In this document: positions 24,175 through 36,100 of the stretch, in pieces
Numbering within the stretch: position 1 is the stretch's first letter
Layout: every line of letters begins with the position of its first letter
NCBI RefSeq assembly: GCF_000208865.1
Contig: NC_018397.1
Span: forward strand, 682,001-746,000
Length of the DNA stretch: 64,000 nucleotides
Direction: 5' to 3'
DNA from: Neospora caninum Liverpool
Taxonomy: Eukaryota > Apicomplexa > Conoidasida > Eucoccidiorida > Sarcocystidae
The notes under the pieces: model-generated
The model's input: the letters and a program-made list of their open reading frames with translations, nothing else
Databases searched by the model: none
Told to the model about the DNA's origin: nothing
Program-made: the position numbers and the translations under genes

Positions 24175-26636
24175 TTCTCTTCTTGCTTCCCGTCCCGCTG
24201 CATTCTACCTTGCTGGTTCCTTCTTTCCTGGTCTCTGGAAGAAGACTGCCACTCACCTGACGCGAGAATTTGGTTACACACGAAGACGAAGGATGCCGAC
24301 ATGCCAATGCTCTTTTTGTACTTCCAACTCACAGTTAGGTACCGTTTCCTTCTTCTCTCGAAGGCCGGCGCCCGCTGTTTGCCGCCATCTGCGTCGCCCG
24401 AGCTTCTTCTAAGAGACAACCACGACAAAATGCTCCGCCGTTTGTCGGCGTCTTCTCCGCGTCCGCCTTTGAAAAACGTTGCGCCTCGAATGAAGCGGCT
24501 GTGTTCTTCTTGAATCCCATCCTCTTTTGCTCCTTTCGATCCTCTTCCTAGCCACCGGACTAGGGTCACTACCCTCCGCGACACCTTTGCCGAAGAACGC
24601 CCGCTTTCGCCCGTGCTTTCCATCGTGGTGGAGCATTCGTAACGGTCCGAGCGGGGAGAGGACGGCACGAAAACCACGCCGCTAGAACAGCAGCTTCATG
24701 TCGAAAAGGTGCACGCGCCGACAGTCGGAGCAGCCGGCTGAAGCTCGATCTAGCAGGCCGGTCGTCCCAGACAGAAGCGAACGGAAGCGGAGTATACGGA
24801 AACGGGGTCTTTTCGGAAACCAAGAAACGGGGCTATATGAGAAGGCAACCCCCTGAGACGGCGACTCGACGAGCGACAGCCAAGCAAACGGAAAACAACC
24901 CACAGAGGGGGCGACAGGACAGCGCGAAGTCAATCTTGTAGCAACAAAGGCGCTCTCCAGTGCGCCTACAGTCCACCGAGCCGGGCGGCGAGCCGAGAAA
25001 TGGAGGGCGATGCCAGAGAGTAAAGATACCGAAACGTGGGAGTGTGATGCATCTTACTGCGAAAATGACATTTCCAACATCCAGAGTCGGGAAACGCAAA
25101 CTGGACGGGTTCGACTCCTCTCGCGGTCGAGGTTCGATGTGCTGGCGTGCGCGGTTTCTTTCCGCATAACCTCTGTGGGAGAAAAGGTACACGACCCCGT
25201 CCAGGCGCCAGCTGCAAACCCTGGTTGCTCGACACACTCTGGCACTTTCCACGCGACAAAACAGAGGACGTCAAACGGACCGAAATGACTGTCGGGTGTA
25301 CATACACCGGAGAGAGTCTATGGCAAACGATCAGCACGGCATTTTTCGAGCTGACGCGAGAGTGCGGAGCCAGCGGGCTGAAACGGGTTCGGAAGTCAAT
25401 TTGTGGCGAGTGATTTGGTCGCTGAGTTACTCGGAAACGGTCGTGTGAAAGCGCCCAGGGAGCGCTTCGACACAACTGGGTGAAGGTGACAAAGGGGACG
25501 ACAAAAACGCACAGACGGAAGAAAGCAAAACGTACGACCGCCTTCCGCGCGGTGTGCTGCGATCGTGGGTTCCTTGGACCACGCGATACCTGCAGAGAGA
25601 ACTGCCGCCCCTTTTAAATGTATCCCTCAAAGAGGCGCTTCTCTTTGACGACTTCCTCGCCACCAGTCGACAAAGCCGGTCCGAGAATCTGAAAGTGACA
25701 GAGGTTGTCGAGGACTTCCCTCTCGCGACCCTCGGCGGGAATGGGAGGGAGCGTGATCGCTTGTCGCTTTTCGGCCGCTTTGTAGATGCTGGTGACCACC
25801 CTCCGCGCTATATTGGGAAGGTAGCCAAGGCGCTGCCCCGGGCGACGAGACGCAGCCGCCTTGGCGTCGACGAGGGATGCATGAATGGCGGGGAGTGGAC
25901 TGTTAGCTGGTTCCGCTAGCGGCGCGGAAAAGAGCCCCAGGGAGTTGCAAGTCTCATGTTTCACCCCTCAGACAGATTGAACAAAAGACAAGTTCTTTAC
26001 ACCTCAAACAAACGTGCTGTGGACCAGCTCTGGGAAAGACAACTCGCCGGAACAGCTCACGCCCGGGTGAGCAAACGCGGGGAGAAAGGGAGCGCAGAGC
26101 GTCGCTGGTTCACTCTGTTCCGCATGCAGTTGCGAAAGAACATGCAGCCGGCAAAAAATAAAAGCGTGGCCAGTCCTTTTTGCTTTTTGGCAGGCTCCGG
26201 AATCGCCTCTCTCTCTGCTTACTTCTCGCGCTCCAGAAACGGGATGACCGCCTCGCCTTTCTCAGCTTCTCTATGTCCCCCTTGTCTTCGTCTTTTTTCG
26301 TGCCTCCTTCGCCCTTTTGCCTGCCTGGTGGGTGTCCTAGTAAACTGCATGAGGCTTCTGCCTCAAATACACAAGATCGACGGCCTCTGCTAACTCGGGT
26401 TTTCCCCTCCAAAAGCGACTCGCCCGGCTCGCACGTCTCGTCCTCTGCTCTCCTCGTAGAGGAAAGGGGCCTTTCTGTACCAGGGACTCACTGGTGAGGA
26501 GTCAAGCGACCGCATCCGTGGTGTTATTTTGCGGAATTTTCGACTCTTTGTCTCCCGTTTTCTCTTCTGATCGCCGTCCTCGCTGCTCCCCTTTTCCGTA
26601 TTCCCTGTCCAACTTCCAGGTGCCTCAGCAGCGAAA
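24175..26636. other. Divergent intergenic region between transporter (-) and unknown gene (+)
   Basis: No supported exon was found. The region must hold the promoter and 5' leader of the 26637 gene and, further left, part of the promoter of the transporter. It contains one exact copy of the 14-mer GGTGTACATACACC at 25295. Short open frames around 25554-25964 on both strands have no recognisable domain or splice partner. Confidence 0.5.
25295..25308. repeat. 14-bp near-palindrome GGTGTACATACACC, intergenic copy
   Basis: Exact match to the element at 22067-22080, followed in both places by GGAG. It lies about 1.3 kb upstream of the 26637 start codon. Whether it binds a factor is not known from the sequence. 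Confidence 0.6.
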
Positions 26637-29600
26637 ATGGAACTGACACACGAACACCGTTTTCGCTCTTCGACGATCCGAGGCGAAGGCGGCGGCAGGT
26701 CCGCACCCTCGAGGACTGCAGCAGGCGAAGAGAGAATACATGTGGCGGTTCCTGCTGCCGAAACACCTTTTGCTGTCCCTTCTAAGTTCCTAGAAGATAT
26801 GTGGTTGAGCTCAAATGCCTGGTCGTTCTTGCCTCGTCTTTCTTCGGCGTTCCGTGCCTCCTTTCCCCGGCCCGCCACTCCCCTTGTATCCTCTGTTGCC
26901 GTGTATCTTGCTGGCTCTTCAGATGCACACCACGCGATGAGCAGCGCAGTCTCTGGCGCCGTTCCGGCTTCTTCAGAAGCTTCTCCTCTCTTCCCCTCCT
27001 CGTCGTCTTCTCTGCTGCCTTCGTTGCGCTCCCCGGCCTCGCTGGGACGAGATGGGAACGCAAAAGAGCCTCGTTTTCTCCCTACACCGACGATCGCCCC
27101 TCAGCCTCTTCACGTTGGAGGGCCTTCTGAGGAGTGTGAGGCACATCTTGGAGAGACACAGGCGCCTCCATTTGCAGCGAACGCGAGCCGGCTTTCTTAT
27201 TCTCTCGACCCTGTCTCCCTCATCCATCTCTCCGCTTCTGTCCTTCCTTTCTCTTCTTCCTTGTCCAGCTTGTCGGCGGGAGGCTTGTTTCTCGGGGGCT
27301 TCGCTGTATCGCGCGATGGGAAAAGCAAACATGACGAAGACAGCATTTCTTCGTGGAGCAACGTTCCAGCGCCTTCCTCTTTTCGCATATATGAGAAGGC
27401 ATCGCCCACGACGTCGACGTCACTGGCGGTGGCCTCTTTGCTCTCTCCTGCCTCGGCTTCTTCCCCTTCTGACCCGCATTTGTGTTCCTCTTGTGTCGGG
27501 CCCTCTATGTTTCCTATCTCGTCTCGGTTTTCTTCGTTGCCGCTTCTTCGGAAGCGTGAAGATGGCAGCAGAAAGAATGTAGACTCAGTCCTTCAGTCGC
27601 AGCCGTCTCCCTCTCTACCGCACACATCGTCGCCCGGGTTTGTTGCAACGGATGCCCACCATTCGTCGCTCTTGTTTTCCTCCCTTGTCAAACGTGCTCC
27701 CGCCTCGCTCAACTCAGCCGGACCTCCGGCAGACGGACAGCCCTCGCATTCCCGCTCGGCTGGCCTGGCTCCATCGTCGCCACCGCGTTCTCTGCCTGCG
27801 TCTTTGCGCGCCCTCGATCCACGCGTTTCTGCTTCTGGGTCCTCTGCTGCATCGTACCCTTCTTGCCAATACGTTTTTTTGACTTCTCTGGTTCCTGCCG
27901 CTCGTCATGCTTCTCCCGTTCCCGCTTTGCTGTCGTTTCTCCCTGCGCTCTTTTCCTCCCCTTCTCTCTCTCCCGCCGCGCCTCCCTCGCCCGTTGCCGC
28001 GCCTCCGTCGCCACTATCCTCAGGCGCTTCGCCTGTGCCTCAAGGTCAGCCACTGCCGCGCATGAAGAAACGACAGGCGATTCGGTTCTTCCCTGCCTTC
28101 CCCGTGCACCGTTGCCGCGGCGTCTCTTTCAACTCTCCGACGACGGGCGAGAAAGTCTGTGTCGGCCAGTTCGACGAAGGCGCCGGGATTCTCTTGGTTT
28201 CCCCAGACATCCTGGACCGCCTGACGCTGGCGTCTCGCTCGCCGTTCTTCGACGGCTTCGTACTGCGTCAAATGTCTCCGAAAGTTGTCTACGAAGACGT
28301 GAATCGCGAGGTCTCGGCCTTCCTGGCCGCTGCAGCCAAACTGGGGAAGGGCGAAGCGCGATCCGGTGAAGAAGCCGCCGACAAAGAGAAGGCCGGAGCG
28401 GCGGAGACGCCCTCGCAAGAGAAAGGAAACGGGCAGGAAGCAAAGACGAACAGCCGAGGGTCGGTGTCTCCGAACCGCAAAACGGGGAAACGTGCATCCT
28501 ACGTCAAATCGCTCTCGGGAAGTCTGACGACACCGCAACAGGCGGCTCCCATCCTCACCGAGCTGGAACAAACCGGACGGTGCAGCGTTCCTGTCCAGTT
28601 CATCGAATTCACGCGCGGAAAGGAGAAGGACCTCAATCTCTGCGTTGGTAGGCCGCGCGAAACTGTGTGGACACTGTCGACAACTCTCTGGCCACACGTG
28701 CGACATCTGCAGCGACGTGCTTCGAGGGAAACGCCTTTCGTCAGATTGGTTTGCATCCACGGGTCGGCCTCCATGCGTGGTTGCCGCAACGAGGGACCCG
28801 GAGATAATGGGGATCTAGACACCTCACTCTACGCCAAGACTGGATTACCTCAGGAGATGGAGAGAGATGCATGCGAAAATTTTGACAATGGCGTGTAGGT
28901 GATTGTGCCGATCCTCGTAAGAGGTCGCTCTGTTCGCTTCTATCCTTCTGTGCTTTGGTGCCTTCTCTTGTTTTGGGTTTCGGTCTCTTTGTGGTGTCCG
29001 TGAGATCTTTTGCGCCTTGAATCGCGTGGCTGTTTCTCCTTTCGGGTGACACTGCGGCATCTGTCGAGATTTGCGATCTGCCGCGCTCTGCCTCTCTCTC
29101 TGTGGCGTCTAGGCGACTGCTACTGGCTGGGGATGAAGATTCCTCTCCAGGCGTGCAACCCCTTTCTTGTCTCACGACAAGAAGGAATCCTCGAGTACTA
29201 CACAGGCGCGCCGAGCTCGCGAAGTGCCTCGTCGCCCCCGTCTCTGCCCGAGAGCCCCGCCGCGACTGAGGGTGGAACGATGAGGAATCCGCGGGGCGGG
29301 GATAGACGAATGGGGCCTGTGCACCAGAATGGCGACGAAAACTCGAGAAATGCAAGGACGAACGTGGAGGGCGAGAAGGGGAAAGGCGACAACCAACGCA
29401 AAGAGGACGACGAGCTTGGGACCTACCGCGACGTTGTCGAGGAACTCAGCAGTCATGTGTAAGTCAGGACTGGAAGGAGATGTAATGCGTGTCCCTTCGA
29501 TTCACTTTTTTGGATGCCGTTTGCGGGGTGGGTGACAAAAAACGGATTCTTTAGGTAACTGGCGCATCCACCTGTATAGTCACCAAAATCAGCCGGGAGA

Positions 29601-31268
29601 CGCGGCACGGCGAAGCCAACGACAGTTTCGAGAACCAAGTGAACACCAAATGTATTGATACAACAAAGATAACCAGGGTAATCTCGGATCCTTCTTGGCA
29701 TTTGCGTATGAGTATGATCTTGATTATTAGTGGTGGTGCTATTCCAAGGCCTTTCCTAGGTTGCCTGCTAGGGGGCCTAAGTGCCTGCTCATTTGATGCA
29801 GCGACTTGGGAATACTGGATTGCTGGAAACCGTTGAGTCTTCGTTTTCCGGTTCCCCTGCCGCGTTCCCCGCAGTTCCTTTCTCCAGGGAGCTTAAAACA
29901 TCTCCCGTAGGGAAGACAAGCCGAATTTTGGTACCACCGTGCAGCCCGCTCTCGCGGGAGGTTTATCTCTATTCAGATGCGCCTTTCTTTTTAAGAAGAT
30001 GTAGACACACAGTGAGGATATCTACGCGCATCCAATGAAGTTGCTACCTAACGCAATCGGGCGCCATACCACTTGGCAAGCAAAGTCTCAGGGCGACAGC
30101 TAAATAGAGAAGTATGAAAGCATTTTGTCCCCCCGTGCAAACCTAAGACGTACGCCCCTGTGGTGAGAGCGGTATAACGAGAAGACCAGTATAACTAGGA
30201 GGGAAGGACGGGCCCCAGCGCGTGAGAGCGGAGGGCAGTTTCGCAGTCATGGCGCTTGCATGCAGCTGTCGTGGCAACTCTTGTTGGTCCTTCGTCAGGA
30301 TGGAGATGTGCAAACGCGCTGCAGAGGTGGTGCCAAACACAGTTGCGTCAGTCGCGGGCAAGGTCCAAGAGGCGTTCCCACGGTGAGAGATTTTTCCCGG
30401 TCGATCGCGGGCTGTACGAATCCGCAGCCGTGTGTGGGAAGTGTGAGCCTTTTCTTTTCTTGCACGTTTCAACACGCGCAGCGTTCCCAGCGAGTCTCCT
30501 TTTATGCATGCGTTCTCTTCGCGTATGTGCGTATGGGTATAGGGACATAGCTGACTCTGGATGTCGTTTCGTGTATGTATCTACCCATGAACAATGTATG
30601 AGGCGTTGTGTATGTGCTGGTAAATGGAACTATTGCGTTGACTTTTCGGGCGTGGCTTACTCATGGGCAGGTCTCCAGTGTCCGATGTCCTGTACGGAAA
30701 GGGGGAAAGCTCGAAATTGCCTGCCTGTTTTTAGCAATTCACGTATGGTTCGTTCGCATGCCACATCAGCGTCCCCTCGTGTCAGATGTTGCGGGTGACA
30801 AAGGAAAAGAAACCGTCTCCGACTGTGTGGTTGGAGACACGTAGATATCATCTAGGCGAAAGCAAAGCAGGGCCCCGTTGTGACGCTGGATACATCCCTC
30901 TTCAGTGAATCCGCTTGGCGGTGTTTCGCAATTTGCGCCTGAACGAAGACCGCGTTCTTTGTTGGGCACGTCAGCGGCACGTCCCGGCTTTTCCAGATCC
31001 CAGGCAAATGGCGAGGGAATCTCAAAAGCTTGCTTTTTCATAGCTTTGTGGACTCTTTCGCCGTTGTGTGTGTGTGTGTGTGTACAGCTCAACAGAAGAG
31101 GCGATGGACCGAGGGAAAAGTTGGGTTGAATTATCGCAGCGAAGCTACAAGCGACTGACTACGCACGCAAAGTCCGTAGGTGAAACTCTGCGTGTGACGA
31201 TTGTGGATTTTTGGAAAAGCTGGACGGGTCCATCGAAAGGTGGTGGATCAGCAAGTGGTGCGGGTTAG
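26637..31268 (+). CDS. Hypothetical protein, four exons, function not recognised
   Basis: Model of about 884 residues: exons 26637-28647, 29113-29458, 30266-30382 and 31088-31268. The codons split across all three introns restore cleanly (GGC, GTC, CGC), which is the main support for the last two small exons. The start ATG is in a strong coccidian context (gcgaaaATGG). Residues 1-475 are Ser/Pro/Ala-rich with no domain. A better-ordered part starts at MKKRQAIRFFPAFPVHRC (28062) and includes VCVGQFDEGAG, RSPFFDGFVLRQMSPKVVYE, VPVQFIEFTRGKEKDLNLC, then GDCYWLGMKIPLQACNPFLV across the first intron. The C-terminus is helical and basic (RMEMCKRAAEVVPN, YKRLTTHAKSVGE) and ends Gly/Ser-rich. The true start could be the internal ATG at 28062. 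I do not recognise the family. It is transcribed away from the transporter and towards the GH27 gene. Confidence 0.68.
29626..29719 (-). pseudogene. cox1: Mitochondrial cox1 fragment inside an intron
   Basis: Read on the minus strand, this segment encodes HTHTQMPRRIRDYPGYLCC followed by INTFG. This matches the conserved MPRRIPDYP...N..G stretch near the C-terminus of cytochrome c oxidase subunit I. The Pro of RIPDYP is Arg here, and flanking frames do not continue the protein. It lies in the second intron (29459-30265) of the unknown gene, antisense to that gene. It is a non-functional organellar insertion, and it derives from a different part of cox1 than the copy at 24049. Confidence 0.8.
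31065..31083. repeat. (TG)n microsatellite at a 3' splice site
   Basis: A pure TG tract ends directly in the TACAG acceptor of the last exon of the unknown gene. It therefore replaces the usual polypyrimidine tract at that splice site. Confidence 0.85.
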
Positions 31269-33156
31269 GGTGAATCTCGGGAATAAATCAGAAAAAGGGC
31301 CACAACGTTCAGTGCTCTCTTTAACATTGATATTGTAACTGCGGTCTTTCTCCACCGTGGTGGAATTTGTTTGCCTGTCCCTGTGTGGGTGCCACTCTTC
31401 CCTTTTTTTGTCACATCTGAAGCATTAAACTCGACCCTGCTGTGTTCGCGGTAGCAGTCGACATTCGCCGTCCATACAGGCGCGCCTCGTTTCGCCGCAA
31501 CAAAAGCCAGTGTCGCGCGCTTCAGCGCGGAGACGGAACAAAACCACCTTCAGTGACCAGCGAAGAACAGACGGCCGCTACCGGCTAGTAAGAGAGGGAA
31601 CTAAGCAGCTACCGTGGGCCCTCGCTGTCGAACGCAACGATGAAACAGATGGAGCAAGAGCGTACCTCACCCAGGAAAAGCGTTTACGACAGGCGACAAA
31701 GCCCTACACAGAGCATGCTCAGTCCAGCGATACGGCTGTCCTTTTGTCGTATGCCGTATCTTTGTGCGGAGGACGACACATGCCGGCGACAAACCTTAAT
31801 CATTACGTAGATGCGTCAGAAACGGAATCGGGTGGCTGGTACTGTGTCTTTCGATGCTGGAAGGCGTCTCGTCTCCCGCCGTGGATTTCACTTGTACAAC
31901 TTGAGAGCCGCAATTCCCGAGGACAGACGCAGGAGGCTTATCGTGTGGGCGGCACTGCCGAATCATGCTGTTGCGAAACTGAAAATTCCGCAAAGCCCGA
32001 AGTTCTTCTCTGGCCACCCACTTTATTTCCTGCAAGTACGCGTCGGTCACTAATTATCAATGCTGGGTGCCGCCGGGTGTCTCCGTTGATAGAAACCGCT
32101 TCCTAGTTTTACAGCAAGGCTACCCCGGAAAAAGAAGGAACTGCTCAGTCGGACTCTAGTTTTTCACATGTAAATAAATCAGCGTGTGCGACTCCAGAGT
32201 GCAGTCACTCCCTCCACACGCGTATTCGCACGCCCCTCAATGAAGTTGCCGAAATCGTAGCCGCACGGTTGACGCTGACCGGAGGCTCGCGGACACTTGC
32301 GCCCCGATAAGATAAAATCCTGAAACACTGTAGCGGTGATAATCATGTACTCGTTATCACATCCACGAAGAGGTCGGGCCTCCAGTCTTCCAGTATTGGG
32401 AAACAGATTTTCCTTCTTTTTCATACCCGACCCCCCGCCGACAATTTTTTGCAGCATGGGGTAGGGCTCGGTCCACATGAGAAACTGCTTTCGCATTGAC
32501 AGAGTAATGGTACACGCTGCTGGAAGGTATGTGCCAACTGTTTTCCGAACGGCTTTTTTGCTAGGAGAACGAAAGCCCCGTCCGCGTGACGTGGAAAAGC
32601 TCTAGTTTTTTCTATATATGTTCACCTTAGCGTGTACTTTTCAGAAAAAACTGACGAACGGTACTTCTACCGTTCACGTCTTCAAAAAAGTTGTGTTCTA
32701 CCGCTGACCAACATGGTCTTCACAAAAGTGAGGGAGACTGCCTATGCAAAAAGCAGGGAGAGCACGTCTGCCTGCTCCTCGGCGCCCTCCCTCTGCTATA
32801 CCGACCGGAATGGCTACAACAGTAGCGTCCTCTCTGGCCTACCTCCCCTACCACACTTTTCTCCATCCTCGTTCTCGCTTCTACTTTTTCTTCCTCATAC
32901 CGTCTCTTAAGTAGATTTCCTGTGTGGTATGGCCAATACCGGCAAATCTCTCCGAAAAATTGCGTGCCGGACACTTACAGCTTTGCACGCCAAAGGATCG
33001 GCCAGAAAACACTGGATCCATCTTCGTTTCTAGGGGCGTCTCACTTCGACTCTCCTCTCCGCTGTGTCGTTCAAACCCCTCTCAAGGTGGGAGACATGTA
33101 CTCTGTCTTACCGCTCCTGCTGTATGATTTCCTTGAACGTCAACGGTTTCGTCGGT
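31269..33156. other. Convergent intergenic region (unknown gene and GH27 3' ends)
   Basis: This holds the 3' UTRs of two tail-to-tail genes. An AATAAA occurs at 31282 just after the first stop codon. Open frames at 31510-32106 and 32179-32496 show no domain. A small perfect hairpin is present at 32656-32675. Confidence 0.5.
32656..32675. other. Perfect 8-bp inverted repeat with 4-base loop
   Basis: The two arms GAACGGTA and TACCGTTC pair perfectly around a CTTC loop. It lies about 500 bases beyond the GH27 stop codon on that gene's strand. No run of T follows on either strand, and its role, if any, is unknown. Confidence 0.5.
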
Positions 33157-36100
33157 CTACATTTCGTGGTCCTTCAGCGAGCCACGACGATGAGAGGACA
33201 GACTGCTTTGTCCTGTCCCCGCCACGCTGTTTTCCTCCTCGTTCTCTTTCATTGCTCGTCTCAATAGACTCCGCTCTTCAGCAGTGTCAGACGGTGGTTC
33301 TGCGGTGCCTACGGTACCCTTGGTTGGTTCCTCAGCATGACTTGCACTAGCGACTTCTCCAGCGGGACTGTCAACTCCAGCATTTGTTCCGCGTGCGTTC
33401 TGGGTACTGCCGTCCTGTTCAATTCCAATTTTTCCTTCTCCCTTGAGAACGTCTGCTTCTCGTAGTTCTGCCTCTTGGGTGTCTTCGGTAGAATGAGGGA
33501 GTAGATTAGCCCCTTCCGTCGCCTTGCATCGACTGATGACCACCATGAAGGTGTCATGAGGAGCCAGGGCATGGGGGGATATAATGTCATCTTGCATGTA
33601 TCCAAAATTTTGGCCGAGCCACAGATCATTAACATTGCACTCGATAGGAAAGGTTCGGGAATCGTTGCTCAAGGGAGGAAAATGCACTTGCATGAGCCTG
33701 CGAAGCAAAGCAACAAAGCTCAGCAGTCATAATTTAAGAACCGCACTACTCGGACCGGTAAACATGTGTGAGCACATCACGACTTACGTAATGTCTGACT
33801 TCACCTATTCGTAGATCCCCGCTGCTGCCAATTTCCCCCACCGACGTACACACAAACTCATCACATGGGTACTGATTTAGCGATTCGCCGCAGATCAGCC
33901 GTCTCAGCCATCAACTCCAATCAATCCTCCTTACCTTTCCCCTGATGACTATCTCTGTTTGGCTCTCACTATTGGTCGAAGCAGAGTGTCTATTTTACTG
34001 CTTCTGTTACGCGCGAAACCACACGTCTTCTCTCCACTCGCTCACGCACCTGGTGCCCCACAAAAAAAAACTTGCTGAGACGCTCTCTTCCGACATTATT
34101 GACCGCCAACCGAACGCTCTCGTTTTCTCCTAACCCCGTCCCATTCCCCGTTGTATGTAACTTAAGCAGAAAGGGAGTCCTTACTGTGCCTCGCTCTGCG
34201 CCCCGGGAGTACCAGGGGCGGAGCAGATGTTGGCACCCACTCACCTGTCTCTGTCTCCTGGCGGTAGGTTCTCCACAAGCTGCAGAAGCTTTGGGCGCCT
34301 CCAAGGCACCCACATTCGCCAGTAGGCTCTCTGCAGCTCAGACAGCTTCACGATAACGTTCTGTGGCTGCGAAGAGAGATTGACAAACGCCACAGCCGTT
34401 GAACCGGCAGCGAGCGGTCGCATCCAGATCGACAGAGTGTTCGGAGATTCGAACACCCGGAGACCCTCAAGAACCAGGTCGTCCTGATTCACTGCAATAA
34501 CTTTGGGATTTGCCAGGATCTGAACGCACGGATCACCAACAGAAAAACACCCTGCAAGCCAGGAGGCAACGGCGTTGGTCGGATTCTCCGCACGCGAGAC
34601 GCATAACACAAAATGGAAGGACAAGAGGACTTTCAGTTTTAGATACAGAATGAAAAGGGCGACCACTGATGGATTCGCTGCCGACGACAGCCTTGCACAA
34701 CCGTGCGGACGGTCAATCGGGTACTGTGCTGAAGAGGCCGCGTGTCAACAGAACTCTCCCTGCTATACGGTACACCTCGGAGCGTTTCGCGTATACCCTC
34801 AATCCCCTTCCATATTTACGCGGCCACCAGCTGGGTCTGCATGTTTGTACTTGTCTATACATATGAGAGTTCTCTGCTTCCCTAGCCAGGTGGACGTCGC
34901 CCCCGTGCTGACCCTGACTTCGCCATTTGCGGGAACCGCGCTGAGCAGCCCTTCTGAATTATTCTTCGGCTTCAGAGAAGCCCTCTCTAGCTTCAAACAC
35001 CTCTCTACGTGTTGGGAAAGGAACTCTCGTGTCTTGCTCCGCTTTTCTCTCCTCCACGCACCTGAAGTGTCTGCAGCGACATGTTGCGTACGTCGTTGCC
35101 AAGAATGAGTGGTGCCGCGATAATACTCCACACACTCATTTGAGTCCTGCCTTCTGCTGCGGAGAAATTGGCGTTTCCAACCTCCAGCATATCTGGATCG
35201 TTGAAGCTCCCGGGGGCCACGACATTTGCGAAAATACCTTGGTTGTCGCCCCAGAAGGTCATGATTTGCGCCAGGCTCTCCCATGTCGCCTGGATGTCTT
35301 CAAAAATGCGCCACGTATCACATATTTCCTGAGGGCATGCCAGAACGAAGCACACCAGCCCATGTGCAGCATGTGGCCCTCGCGTTCTTACGGGTGAAAT
35401 GCGTTTCGCACCCGGAATATCTGCTCGCCTCACACAACGGCAGCTACCACCCAGGAGAAAGCCTATGCCTGTTGGAAATTTGTGGGCGTCTGTCTCCACA
35501 GGCGTGCTTATGACCAGTTGTGTCTATGCGGTTTTGCGACATATCCATTCGTTGTTCATTGCTTCTTTCTCTTCTGTGTCGTTCCCACCCCGATCAGCGT
35601 GAAATTGAAGCTCAAGGGGTCCTGCACATAGGCAGGCCAACTGCAATTGAGGACGACTTTCTGCTTGTGATCCGGATCGGTCGCTGCCGCTTTTTCGAAC
35701 GCAGGAGACCACCGTCTGTACAGCATTTCCATATCTGATGACTCCGCGTAGCATCCATCGATTTTCAAGAAATCGACTCCCCATGACTGGAATGTCATCG
35801 CATCCTGTTCCTCGTGACCAGCGGATCCGACATACCTGAATGCAGCAAGACAAGCGTAGTTCACGCCAAGAGCGTAGGCATGTGCATGCGGGTAAGACAA
35901 TAAAAGAATATGCGTACGTGGCTCCGCTACGATGGGCGAAGAAAGAGACGTTTATGTGTCCATAGCTGTGACATCCCGATGTGTCGACTCTGACACGACT
36001 CACAGCCCATGTTCATCCATATCCCTCGGACTTTGCATCCTCCTTTCGTTTTTCTTTTTTGTACTCACCCCATACAGGTTCTGGATCCGCTATCGGTGTA

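Noticed and set aside
23814..24677. Minus-strand open frame of 287 codons
   Set aside because: It runs antisense through the cox1 fragment, so the apparent coding content is that of the organellar insertion read backwards.
25554..25964. Open frames on both strands in the divergent intergenic region
   Set aside because: Neither has a domain, a good start context or an in-phase splice partner.
31510..32106. Open frame of 198 codons between convergent genes
   Set aside because: No domain, no signal sequence and no splice support; it is likely to be a chance frame.
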